Position numbers and translations under genes: made by a program
Shown: positions 1 through 5,006 of the stretch, in pieces
Layout: the number at the start of each line of letters is the position of its first letter
Position numbering within the stretch: the stretch's first letter is position 1
Origin: Candidatus Methanomarinus sp. HR1
GTDB taxonomy: Archaea > Halobacteriota > Methanosarcinia > Methanosarcinales > Methanocomedenaceae
Length of the DNA: 7,409 nucleotides
Reading direction: 5' to 3'
Assembly (NCBI GenBank): GCA_002926195.1
Contig: MZXQ01000332.1
Location: 1-7,409 of the forward strand
The notes under the pieces: model-generated
What the model was told of the DNA's origin: nothing
The model's input: the letters and a program-made list of their open reading frames with translations, nothing else
The model's database searches: none

Positions 1-645
1 AACAGTATGGTCGCCTACCACATCGCCACCTCTTATTGCATGAATCCCGATCTCATCTCTCCTTGGTGAGAGTCCCTGGCGTCCATAGATATAATCCCTG
101 CCACCTACTACTTTATTGATCACTTCGGCTGCTTTTACCGCAGTACCACTCGGAGCATCTTTCTTTTGATTATGATGAGCTTCAATGATCTCTATATCAA
201 AATCACCAAGATATCTGGCAGCCTCTTCCAGCAGTTTCCAGAAAACATTTACACCTACTGCAAAGTTAGGTGAAATGATAGCAGATATCTCCTTATCTTT
301 AATAGTCCGGTGTATCCTGGTAATCTGGTCCTCAGTAAAACCAGTTGTACCTACTACCAGATTAGCACCAGCCTTTGCCACCTTGACAATATTTTCTGCG
401 GATGCTGATGCAATAGTAAAATCGATCACTACATCCGTATTGGTATTCTTAATAACAGATACCATATCAGCTGGATCGGAGATGAGTATATCAAGATGCC
501 CAAACCTATTTACATCTCCTACATCATCCCCTATGTTAACAATATCAAATGCAGCCACAAGATCCATGTCATCAGCAGAAAGGATATTGTCGATCAATAG
601 AGTCCCCATCTTACCGCATGCGCCTGTGACTGCTACCTGTATCAT
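1..645 (-). CDS. dapB: 4-hydroxy-tetrahydrodipicolinate reductase DapB (C-terminus cut by window edge)
   Basis: Cytosolic NAD(P)H-dependent reductase that converts the DapA product (4-hydroxy-tetrahydrodipicolinate) to tetrahydrodipicolinate in the lysine/diaminopimelate pathway. The 215 codons present start with the nucleotide-binding motif GACGKMG (residues 8-14) on an N-terminal Rossmann fold. They also contain VVGTTGF (97-103) and the DapB signature EAHHNQKKDAPSGTA (155-169), in which H157 matches the catalytic His159 and K161 the substrate Lys163 of E. coli DapB. GRQGLSPRRDEIGIHAIRGG (188-207) follows and is also typical. The frame is open to the window edge; about 50 residues are missing against the usual ~265. 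The ATG overlaps the dapA stop as ATGA and has GGAG 7 nt upstream inside dapA, so the pair is translationally coupled. The family call is essentially certain. Confidence 0.97.
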   Translation of the reverse strand, partial: MIQVAVTGACGKMGTLLIDNILSADDMDLVAAFDIVNIGDDVGDVNRFGHLDILISDPADMVSVIKNTNTDVVIDFTIASASAENIVKVAKAGANLVVGTTGFTEDQITRIHRTIKDKEISAIISPNFAVGVNVFWKLLEEAARYLGDFDIEIIEAHHNQKKDAPSGTAVKAAEVINKVVGGRDYIYGRQGLSPRRDEIGIHAIRGGDVVGDHTV

Positions 646-1517
646 GAAAGTACTCCGATAGCTTTCAACTCAACTATTAGTCTTGCTTCATTCTCAGGGC
701 TTATTGGTACTAAAGGCAGTCTCAAATGCCCTGCTGCATGACCGACAAGTTGGGCGGCTTTCTTGACCGGGACGGGATTTGTCTCAAGGAATAGTGACCT
801 GATAAAAGGAGCAAGTTCCCTATGCAGACGTTGTGATTCATTCATATCCCCATTATTAAAAGCCTTGATCAATGATGAAACTTTATCTGGTACAATATTA
901 GCTGCAACGCTGATCACACCCACACCACCCAGCGCCATTATCGGGAGCGTTAGTGCATCGTCTCCTGAAATAATCACAAAATCCTCGTCCCTGGTCATCT
1001 CAATGATCATTGATATCTGATTCAGGTCTCCGGATGCTTCTTTGATCCCTACTATATTAGGGTGTTTTGCAAGTTGTGACGTTATTTCCGGTTTCATATT
1101 AATGCTTGTTCTATTGGGCACATTATATAGTATCTGCGGAATATCTGCATTATCAGCTATAGTAGTAAAATGCTTGATAATTCCTGCATCATTAGGTTTA
1201 TTATAGTAAGGCGAGATGAGTAGCGCTGCATCAGCTCCTGCATCTGCGGCATATTTTGTTAAATCCAGCGCTTCAGTAGTGTTGTTAGATCCGGTACCGG
1301 CAATAATGGGTACGGTACTGTAATCAACAGTCATATCTATAAGATCCTTATGCTCCTGGAATGTAAGAGTAGCGGATTCCCCTGTGGTCCCTGACGGAAC
1401 AATACCACTAACACCACCTTGAGCTAAGAAATCTATATTGGATCTAAGACCGTCCTTATCAATCCTGTTATCCTGTGTAAAAGGTGTGATCATCGCAACA
1501 AGTGCACCGTTGTACAT
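642..1517 (-). CDS. dapA: 4-hydroxy-tetrahydrodipicolinate synthase DapA
   Basis: Class I aldolase-type (beta/alpha)8 barrel that condenses pyruvate with aspartate semialdehyde, the first committed step of lysine/diaminopimelate synthesis. The 291-residue length is normal for the family. Visible motifs are GTTGES (43-48, the carboxylate-binding threonines), SPYYNKP (102-108, with the Tyr of the catalytic triad), YNVPNRT (131-137: Y131 for the proton relay, R136 for substrate binding) and GIKEASGD (157-164), where K159 is the Schiff-base lysine; SGDDAL (184-189) follows. The opening GALVAMITPF is typical of DapA, not of sialate lyase or KDG aldolase paralogues, and the adjacent overlapping dapB confirms the pathway. 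The start at 1517 is supported by AGGTGAT upstream. It is separated from S17e by 91 bp holding a candidate promoter, and its stop overlaps dapB. Confidence 0.97.
   Translation of the reverse strand: MYNGALVAMITPFTQDNRIDKDGLRSNIDFLAQGGVSGIVPSGTTGESATLTFQEHKDLIDMTVDYSTVPIIAGTGSNNTTEALDLTKYAADAGADAALLISPYYNKPNDAGIIKHFTTIADNADIPQILYNVPNRTSINMKPEITSQLAKHPNIVGIKEASGDLNQISMIIEMTRDEDFVIISGDDALTLPIMALGGVGVISVAANIVPDKVSSLIKAFNNGDMNESQRLHRELAPFIRSLFLETNPVPVKKAAQLVGHAAGHLRLPLVPISPENEARLIVELKAIGVLS
653..656 (-). promoter_or_regulatory. Shine-Dalgarno site of dapB
   Basis: GGAG on the minus strand, 7 nt before the dapB ATG and inside the last codons of dapA. It fixes the dapB start at 645 and shows coupling with dapA. 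The same GGAG/7-nt geometry occurs at xseB, S17e and thiC. Confidence 0.75.
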
Positions 1518-1522
1518 AAAAC

Positions 1523-1529
1523 ATCACCT
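1523..1529 (-). promoter_or_regulatory. Shine-Dalgarno site of dapA
   Basis: AGGTGAT on the minus strand, five nucleotides before the dapA ATG. It matches the anti-SD complement GGAGGTGATC over its right half and supports the start at 1517. Confidence 0.65.
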
Positions 1530-1555
1530 ATTTTTTTTGTGTATATTTTCTATAA

Positions 1556-1565
1556 GAATATATTC
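1556..1565 (-). promoter_or_regulatory. candidate TATA box for dapAB
   Basis: The self-complementary decamer GAATATATTC lies about 43 nt before the dapA ATG, in the 91-bp gap after S17e. A start site about 25 nt downstream would leave a short leader that still includes the AGGTGAT ribosome site. Other AT-rich candidates (ATATAC complementary to 1541-1546; GATATAC complementary to 1571-1577) lie in the same gap, so the exact element is uncertain. Confidence 0.35.
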
Positions 1566-1581
1566 CTGTAGTATATCAAAA

Positions 1582-1599
1582 TCCGAGCGTTAGCGAGGA
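1582..1599 (-). other. GC-rich imperfect hairpin in the S17e-dapA gap
   Basis: An island of G+C-rich sequence (CCGAGCG-TTA-GCGAGG on the plus strand) stands in otherwise very AT-rich intergenic DNA, 9 nt after the S17e stop. It can fold only imperfectly: outer TCC/GGA and inner GC/GC pairs are separated by a two-by-two mismatch. On the minus strand it is followed by ATTTTG. It could be a weak terminator or attenuator between S17e and dapA, or a copy of a dispersed palindromic element; the window alone does not decide. Confidence 0.3.
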
Positions 1600-1608
1600 A
1601 TTTATTCT

Positions 1609-1806
1609 TTATGCTATCTTTATATTCCTGGTTTTCTTTTTTCTGGCAATATAGCCTGCAATCCGGTTCCTGATTACTTTACTCTGTACATTGGTATACT
1701 GTGTGACCAATGGCTTATTATCTTCAAAACTATTAGAAAATAGATCACCTTTTTCATTTAATAACTGATTTGCAAGCGACTTGATATAACTTGGTTTGAT
1801 TCCCAT
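1609..1806 (-). CDS. rps17e: 30S ribosomal protein S17e
   Basis: Small-subunit ribosomal protein of archaea and eukaryotes (not homologous to bacterial S17). The 65-residue product is highly basic and has the family layout: MGIKPSYIKSLANQLL (1-16, helical N-terminus), NKPLVTQYTNVQSKVIRN in the middle, and the strongly conserved SKVIRNRIAGYIARKKK (42-58), a match to the usual SK.lRNrIAGY block. Length matches archaeal family members. The ATG at 1806 is chosen because Met-Gly is the conserved start and GGAG lies 7 nt upstream. An in-frame ATG at 1854 would add 16 unrelated residues and has no ribosome site. It sits 59 bp after xseB with its own TATA candidate and 91 bp before dapA. Its presence is the strongest archaeal marker in the window. 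Confidence 0.95.
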   Translation of the reverse strand: MGIKPSYIKSLANQLLNEKGDLFSNSFEDNKPLVTQYTNVQSKVIRNRIAGYIARKKKTRNIKIA

Positions 1807-1812
1807 TTTTAT

Positions 1813-1820
1813 TCTCCTTA
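1813..1820 (-). promoter_or_regulatory. Shine-Dalgarno site of S17e that decides the start
   Basis: TAAGGAGA on the minus strand places GGAG 7 nt before the ATG at 1806. No comparable site precedes the upstream in-frame ATG at 1854, so this element selects the 65-residue product. Confidence 0.8.
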
Positions 1821-1850
1821 TTAATAAGAGACTGGGTACTACTTCACTAT

Positions 1851-1860
1851 TCATATATGT
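1851..1860 (-). promoter_or_regulatory. candidate TATA box for S17e
   Basis: ACATATATGA on the minus strand lies about 50 nt before the S17e ATG, just after the xseB stop. Initiation about 25 nt downstream would give a leader of roughly 25 nt that includes the GGAG. This suggests S17e can be transcribed apart from xseAB. Based on position and AT-content only. Confidence 0.4.
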
Positions 1861-1865
1861 TTGCT

Positions 1866-2084
1866 TTACTGATCCATTTCCTGACTGTTCTCTTCTGCCA
1901 GTTCTTCTACTTTTTGTTTTGCATGTTCAAGTTGAAAAGAGCATTGTTTGGTAAGTGTTATGCCTTGCTCGAATAAATTCAGACTCTCATCAAGAGAAAG
2001 ATCGCCACCCTCCATCGTTCTGACAATCTCTTCAAGCTTCATTAGTGCTTCCTCAAAACTAATATCATCTCCATTTTCACTCAT
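1866..2084 (-). CDS. xseB: exonuclease VII small subunit XseB
   Basis: Small helical subunit of exonuclease VII. Several copies bind the C-terminal region of XseA to form the active enzyme, which degrades single-stranded DNA processively from both ends. The 72-residue length is typical. The family pattern is plain: ISFEEALMKLEEIVRTMEGG (8-27), then DLSLDESLNLFEQGITL (28-44), QCSFQLEHAKQKVEEL (47-62) and an acidic tail. Two amphipathic helices are predicted. The start codon overlaps the xseA stop as ATGA, with AGGAGG 7 nt upstream in the end of xseA, so the subunits are translationally coupled and directly partnered. The enzyme is best known in bacteria; its presence in an archaeal context suggests an old transfer into this lineage (inference). 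Confidence 0.95.
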   Translation of the reverse strand: MSENGDDISFEEALMKLEEIVRTMEGGDLSLDESLNLFEQGITLTKQCSFQLEHAKQKVEELAEENSQEMDQ

Positions 2085-3310
2085 ACATCTTCCTCCTTTC
2101 TATTTACTTTGGTAAATATCCTGCCATCTATCATGCGTATCTCCAATGCATCTCCTTTTTTAATCTGTTTAATACTCTTTACCACTTCACCGTTATACAG
2201 TACAATACTATATCCTCTTTTGAGGGTATTTGGCGGGCTGATAGCATTAAGCCTACTCATGAAGGATTCTAGCATATTAGCATTCTCTTCAATATCCCTG
2301 TTTATTGTTTGTTTAAGTCGAAATGTAAGTTCATCTACCCGTAGCATATATTGATCCAGCATACTGATAACACGTCTGGCATCTATTCTATTTTCGAGAT
2401 GTGAAAGATGATTAATCTGTGATTCAATTTGATTCCTTATTGCTGTTATAAGACGTAGTTTATCTCCCTGTATCCTGACAAGCACCTCATCTTTATCAGG
2501 TACAACAAGTTCGGCTGCTGCGGAAGGTGTAGGAGCTCGAACATCAGCGGCAAGATCTGCAATAGTAAGATCAGTCTCATGTCCCACAGCAGAAACCACA
2601 GGGACCGAGGATCTATAAATCGCTCTGGCCACTGCTTCGCTATTAAAGGGTAAAAGATCTTCCAGAGAACCACCTCCTCTGGCAAGGATAATAACATCGA
2701 TCTCTTTGGTATTTAACCTCTCTATTGATCGTACTATACTAAATTGTGCTTTTTCCCCCTGCACTACAGTTGGAGATACTAGAATATCAACAGGAAATCT
2801 TCGACGCGTCACATTGATAATATCCTGTAACACTGCTCCGGTAGGTGATGTTACCACACCGATCCGCCTGGGAAATTGAGGTAGTGATTGCTTATGGTCT
2901 ATATCAAAAAGACCATGGGAATGAAGTTTTCGCTTAAGGACTTCCAGAGCTATATGCAATTCTCCCACTCCTTTTCGTCTAAGCAGAGTTACCATAAGCT
3001 TGTAATCTCCCCTGACCTCATATACGTCAATATTACCAAAAGCTAATACCTTCATACCAGCTTCCGGCTTAAAACCCAGGTTTTGGCAATAATTACGAAA
3101 CATTACACAATTAAGCTGGGATCTACTGTCCTTTAAAGTGAAGTATTTGTGTCCTGAACTGTGATTTGTCAGATTGGATATCTCACCCTTTACCCAGATG
3201 TTGCGAAGTTGTGGATCACTATTGATCTTATCGTGTATATAATGGTTTAACTCACCCACTGAATAAATTTCGGTTTTATCAGGTCCGGACTGGAAATCAA
3301 GCAAACTCAT
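2081..3310 (-). CDS. xseA: exonuclease VII large subunit XseA
   Basis: Catalytic subunit of exonuclease VII, cutting single-stranded DNA in repair and recombination. Residues ~14-110 form the N-terminal OB-fold (IYSVGELNHYI, IWVKGEISN, GHKYFTLKD). Residues ~140-270 are the catalytic domain: RRIGVVTSPTGAVLQDI (149-165, D163), ILARGGGSLEDLLPFN (208-223, R211), SAVGHETDLTIADLAADVRA (240-259, H244 and D247) and PTPSAAAE (260-267). D163, R211, H244 and D247 correspond to residues shown to matter in E. coli XseA (D155, R205, H238, D241). A long helical stretch (~272-358) precedes the C-terminal strand segment LKRGYSIVLYNGEVV (363-377). At 409 residues it is shorter than E. coli XseA (456), mainly in the helical arm, as in many non-proteobacterial members. 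No clear ribosome site precedes the ATG. It is coupled to xseB by an ATGA overlap. Confidence 0.96.
   Translation of the reverse strand: MSLLDFQSGPDKTEIYSVGELNHYIHDKINSDPQLRNIWVKGEISNLTNHSSGHKYFTLKDSRSQLNCVMFRNYCQNLGFKPEAGMKVLAFGNIDVYEVRGDYKLMVTLLRRKGVGELHIALEVLKRKLHSHGLFDIDHKQSLPQFPRRIGVVTSPTGAVLQDIINVTRRRFPVDILVSPTVVQGEKAQFSIVRSIERLNTKEIDVIILARGGGSLEDLLPFNSEAVARAIYRSSVPVVSAVGHETDLTIADLAADVRAPTPSAAAELVVPDKDEVLVRIQGDKLRLITAIRNQIESQINHLSHLENRIDARRVISMLDQYMLRVDELTFRLKQTINRDIEENANMLESFMSRLNAISPPNTLKRGYSIVLYNGEVVKSIKQIKKGDALEIRMIDGRIFTKVNRKEEDV
2092..2097 (-). promoter_or_regulatory. Shine-Dalgarno site of xseB
   Basis: AGGAGG on the minus strand, 7 nt before the xseB ATG and inside the last codons of xseA. 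It is the strongest ribosome site in the window, consistent with high XseB output relative to XseA. Confidence 0.8.
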
Positions 3311-3361
3311 ATACTTTAATTAGAATAATACTGTATGATACTTTTGATAGTCGATTGAGAG

Positions 3362-3396
3362 TACTATAATACTAATACTAAAATACTATAATACTA
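3362..3396. repeat. pair of 13-bp direct repeats upstream of xseA
   Basis: TACTATAATACTA occurs at 3362-3374 and again, identically, at 3384-3396, spaced 22 bp start to start, with related ATACTA units between. The second copy includes the stop codon of the DUF151 gene. On the minus strand the array reads as TAGTATTATAGTA steps 52-86 nt before the xseA ATG, so it may hold the xseA promoter or a factor-binding site. It may equally be low-complexity drift. Confidence 0.5.
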
Positions 3397-3843
3397 TAAC
3401 AGAGAATCCAATGTTATCATCCCTTCCAGTTCATCCTCAGTTATCAGTGATGATTCAAATACTGATCTGCAAATCATAATAGATGCATTCACACGGATAG
3501 CTAATGAAATACAATCACTTGGTCTGGCATCTATTTCAAGAGTTGAACCATTATTAATAAGAACAAGCCTGGCATAAAATGTACCATCATGGATCTCATC
3601 AATAAAAACATCTGTTATTCTGGCACCAAGTCCTTCAATGGCATTTACCATAAGGTCGTGGGTCATGGGTCTGGGAGTTACCTCATTATTTAAGGCTAAA
3701 TTTATAGAAATTCCTTCTGACATCCCGACATAGATTGGCATGATATTCCTTTCTTCATCTGTGATCAATATCATTGGAGTAAGACCGCTTATTGTATTGA
3801 TCACATAAACCCCTTTCACAGAGACCGGGATAAATTCATCCAT
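3394..3843 (-). CDS. DUF151 / bifunctional nuclease (BFN) family protein
   Basis: A 149-residue member of the DUF151 family, whose plant founder (BFN) is reported to have DNase and RNase activity; archaeal and bacterial members are little studied. The family landmarks are in order: a strand-rich start (VSVKGVYVIN, MILITDEERNIMPIYVG, 24-40), RPMTHDL (58-64), DGTFYARL (86-93) and the signature EIDARPSDCISLAIRV (103-118), followed by a C-terminal region ending DELEGMITLDSLL. The usual bacterial UVR-motif extension is absent. The single plausible ATG is at 3843. It has no good Shine-Dalgarno; a TTTTTAAG element about 26 nt upstream could be a TATA box giving a leaderless mRNA. It lies 43 bp after the methyltransferase gene and 83 bp before xseA, so a link to nucleic-acid metabolism is suggested by position only. 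Nuclease activity is unproven here. Confidence 0.88.
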   Translation of the reverse strand: MDEFIPVSVKGVYVINTISGLTPMILITDEERNIMPIYVGMSEGISINLALNNEVTPRPMTHDLMVNAIEGLGARITDVFIDEIHDGTFYARLVLINNGSTLEIDARPSDCISLAIRVNASIMICRSVFESSLITEDELEGMITLDSLL

Positions 3844-3886
3844 AATATCTTATTCACAGTTATGCTTAAAAAGCTTTGTAGAACAA

Positions 3887-4861
3887 TTAGTGTTCCTGAC
3901 GGAATTTGTCAATACCAGCTGCTGTATTCTTAAGTAACTGTGCAGCAATATTCTGTGTAGGCCAGGAACCAAGACCACAGTCCGGCCCTACATACTTTAT
4001 GTGTTCACCAAACATATCATAGCACCTGGAGAGTCTTTTGGCTATCACCTGAGGTGTTTCCATCCCGGTGACAACTTCTGATAATCTATCAGGCTCCTTC
4101 CAGACATTAATATTATATTTCTCATTTAAAATAGCACTCAGACCGTATATATCTGTCCTGGCAATACCTGCTCTGATGAAAGTATCGGTTGCCAGTAGGT
4201 CTGTGCGGTCGATAAGTTCCAGATATGATGGATTGGATGCTGATTCAACTCCTATCACATTAATAGAAGGAACCTGGCATACGAGTTTATAATTCAGAGG
4301 AGAGTGTAAATGGATCTCAGCATCAATACCATGTCGGTGGGCGCTCTCACCTGCAATTGTCAATGCATTTATAATATCTTCATCATCAAGCATGATCTGC
4401 GGGTTTAAACCAATACTGGGTTCGTCAATAGAAATAGTATTGACCACAAGATCACCTGATTGTTTAATAGAGTTCTTAACAAACCTGTCAATACTTTTGG
4501 CAAAGCTTAGCAATACATCCCCATAAGCTGTCGAGCCAAATTCCTTAAGATACAATTCAACAGGTCCTGTAACACAGACACGGATCTTAAACTTAGCCCC
4601 ATGATCGGATCTATATTCACTGGCATAGTCCCGAAGTGCTTCCAGCTCAAGTATCTTTGCTTCGGATTCCTTTACCAGTAAAGGTGCATCAACACATGCC
4701 GGATCGTCGATCACTTTAAGGAACTGCATAGCAGAGGATATTATCTCAAAGAGTTGATCATCCTGGGACCTGGATGTAATAGCTGATTGTATCCAGTCAC
4801 TTGATATGCCCTCGGGAAGGGGGTAACTGCCAATATCATCATAGACCATATCTGAATTCAT
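3887..4861 (-). CDS. core methionine-synthase-like (MetE C-terminal family) methyltransferase
   Basis: A 324-residue protein equivalent to the C-terminal catalytic barrel of cobalamin-independent methionine synthase MetE, lacking the bacterial N-terminal half. Such archaeal 'core' proteins are folate-independent and are thought to take methyl groups from corrinoid proteins to make methionine from homocysteine. Conserved: DDIGSYPLPEG (8-18, equivalent to the IGSFP motif), CVTGPVELYL (96-105), SIDEPSIGL (144-152), EIHLHSP (182-188), VIGVESASNP (202-211) and YVGPDCGLGSWP (290-301). Of the four zinc ligands of MetE (His, Cys, Glu, Cys), H184, E206 and C295 are present but the first Cys is replaced by H186. 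The region that normally carries the GE..R.DM homocysteine-binding segment is also unlike MetE. A different acceptor or a lineage-specific subfamily is therefore possible. There is no Shine-Dalgarno; a TATA box about 27 nt before ATG suggests leaderless translation. It is divergent from thiC. Confidence 0.85.
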   Translation of the reverse strand: MNSDMVYDDIGSYPLPEGISSDWIQSAITSRSQDDQLFEIISSAMQFLKVIDDPACVDAPLLVKESEAKILELEALRDYASEYRSDHGAKFKIRVCVTGPVELYLKEFGSTAYGDVLLSFAKSIDRFVKNSIKQSGDLVVNTISIDEPSIGLNPQIMLDDEDIINALTIAGESAHRHGIDAEIHLHSPLNYKLVCQVPSINVIGVESASNPSYLELIDRTDLLATDTFIRAGIARTDIYGLSAILNEKYNINVWKEPDRLSEVVTGMETPQVIAKRLSRCYDMFGEHIKYVGPDCGLGSWPTQNIAAQLLKNTAAGIDKFRQEH

Positions 4862-4883
4862 AAGTATATTAAATCCAATACTT

Positions 4884-4893
4884 GTATATATAT
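4884..4893 (-). promoter_or_regulatory. TATA box of the methionine-synthase-like gene (leaderless)
   Basis: ATATATATAC on the minus strand is centred about 27 nt before the ATG at 4861. Archaeal transcription usually starts about 25 nt after the TATA box, so the message would begin at or within a few bases of the start codon. The absence of any GGAG-like sequence before the ATG agrees with this. Confidence 0.55.
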
Positions 4894-4924
4894 CATTGCC
4901 TGGATTATATTTTGCACACTTTTT

Positions 4925-4936
4925 TAAGTATACTTA
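4925..4936. promoter_or_regulatory. palindromic candidate operator TAAGTATACTTA
   Basis: A perfect 12-bp palindrome overlaps the upstream edge of the thiC TATA box, in the position where a repressor would block TBP/TFB binding. One arm, TAAGTATA, recurs at 4861-4868 beside the start of the divergent methyltransferase gene. A related 12-mer pair, TACTTGTATATA (4879-4890) and TACTTATATATA (4931-4942), covers the two TATA regions. In AT-rich DNA chance is a real alternative. Confidence 0.35.
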
Positions 4937-4941
4937 TATAT
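4934..4941 (+). promoter_or_regulatory. TATA box of the ThiC-family gene
   Basis: TTATATAT fits the archaeal TATA consensus. A start about 25 nt downstream (near 4963) would give a leader of roughly 43 nt, enough for the GGAG ribosome site but too short for a TPP riboswitch. Confidence 0.55.
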
Positions 4942-4986
4942 ATGTATGCAGTCTATGTGCCAAAGTAAAATAATAATACAATAAAC

Positions 4987-4999
4987 GGAGTAAATGGAG
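4987..4999 (+). promoter_or_regulatory. duplicated Shine-Dalgarno region of the ThiC-family gene
   Basis: GGAGTAA occurs twice, at 4987-4993 and 4996-5002. The second GGAG (4996-4999) lies 7 nt before the ATG at 5007, the spacing used by other genes here, and fixes the start. Between them a two-codon frame ATG-GAG-TAA (4994-5002) is present, probably incidental. Confidence 0.7.
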
Positions 5000-5006
5000 T
5001 AATAAT

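Noticed and set aside
185..661. Open frame of 158 codons on the plus strand across dapB
   Set aside because: Antisense to the clearly conserved dapB; low-complexity Ser/Thr/Ala-rich translation with no recognisable motif and no ribosome site.
763..1020. Open frame on the plus strand within dapA
   Set aside because: Antisense shadow of dapA, whose catalytic motifs cover the same bases on the minus strand.
1807..1854. N-terminal extension of S17e from an ATG at 1854
   Set aside because: The 16 added residues do not belong to the family, there is no ribosome site, and the extension would cover the S17e leader with its GGAG.
2109..2697. Open frames inside xseA (plus strand 2109-2354, other minus frame 2446-2697)
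   Set aside because: Both overlap the conserved xseA reading frame and have no family resemblance.
3864..3874. GCTTAAAAAGC as a terminator after the methionine-synthase-like gene
   Set aside because: The stem is only 4 bp with a 3-nt loop and no T-tract follows; it is better read as a possible TATA-like element for the DUF151 gene.
4068..4292. Plus-strand open frame inside the methionine-synthase-like gene
   Set aside because: Antisense shadow covering the conserved catalytic region.
4937..5006. TPP riboswitch upstream of the ThiC-family gene
   Set aside because: The predicted leader is about 43 nt, too short for the aptamer, and the conserved CUGAGA and related core sequences are not seen.
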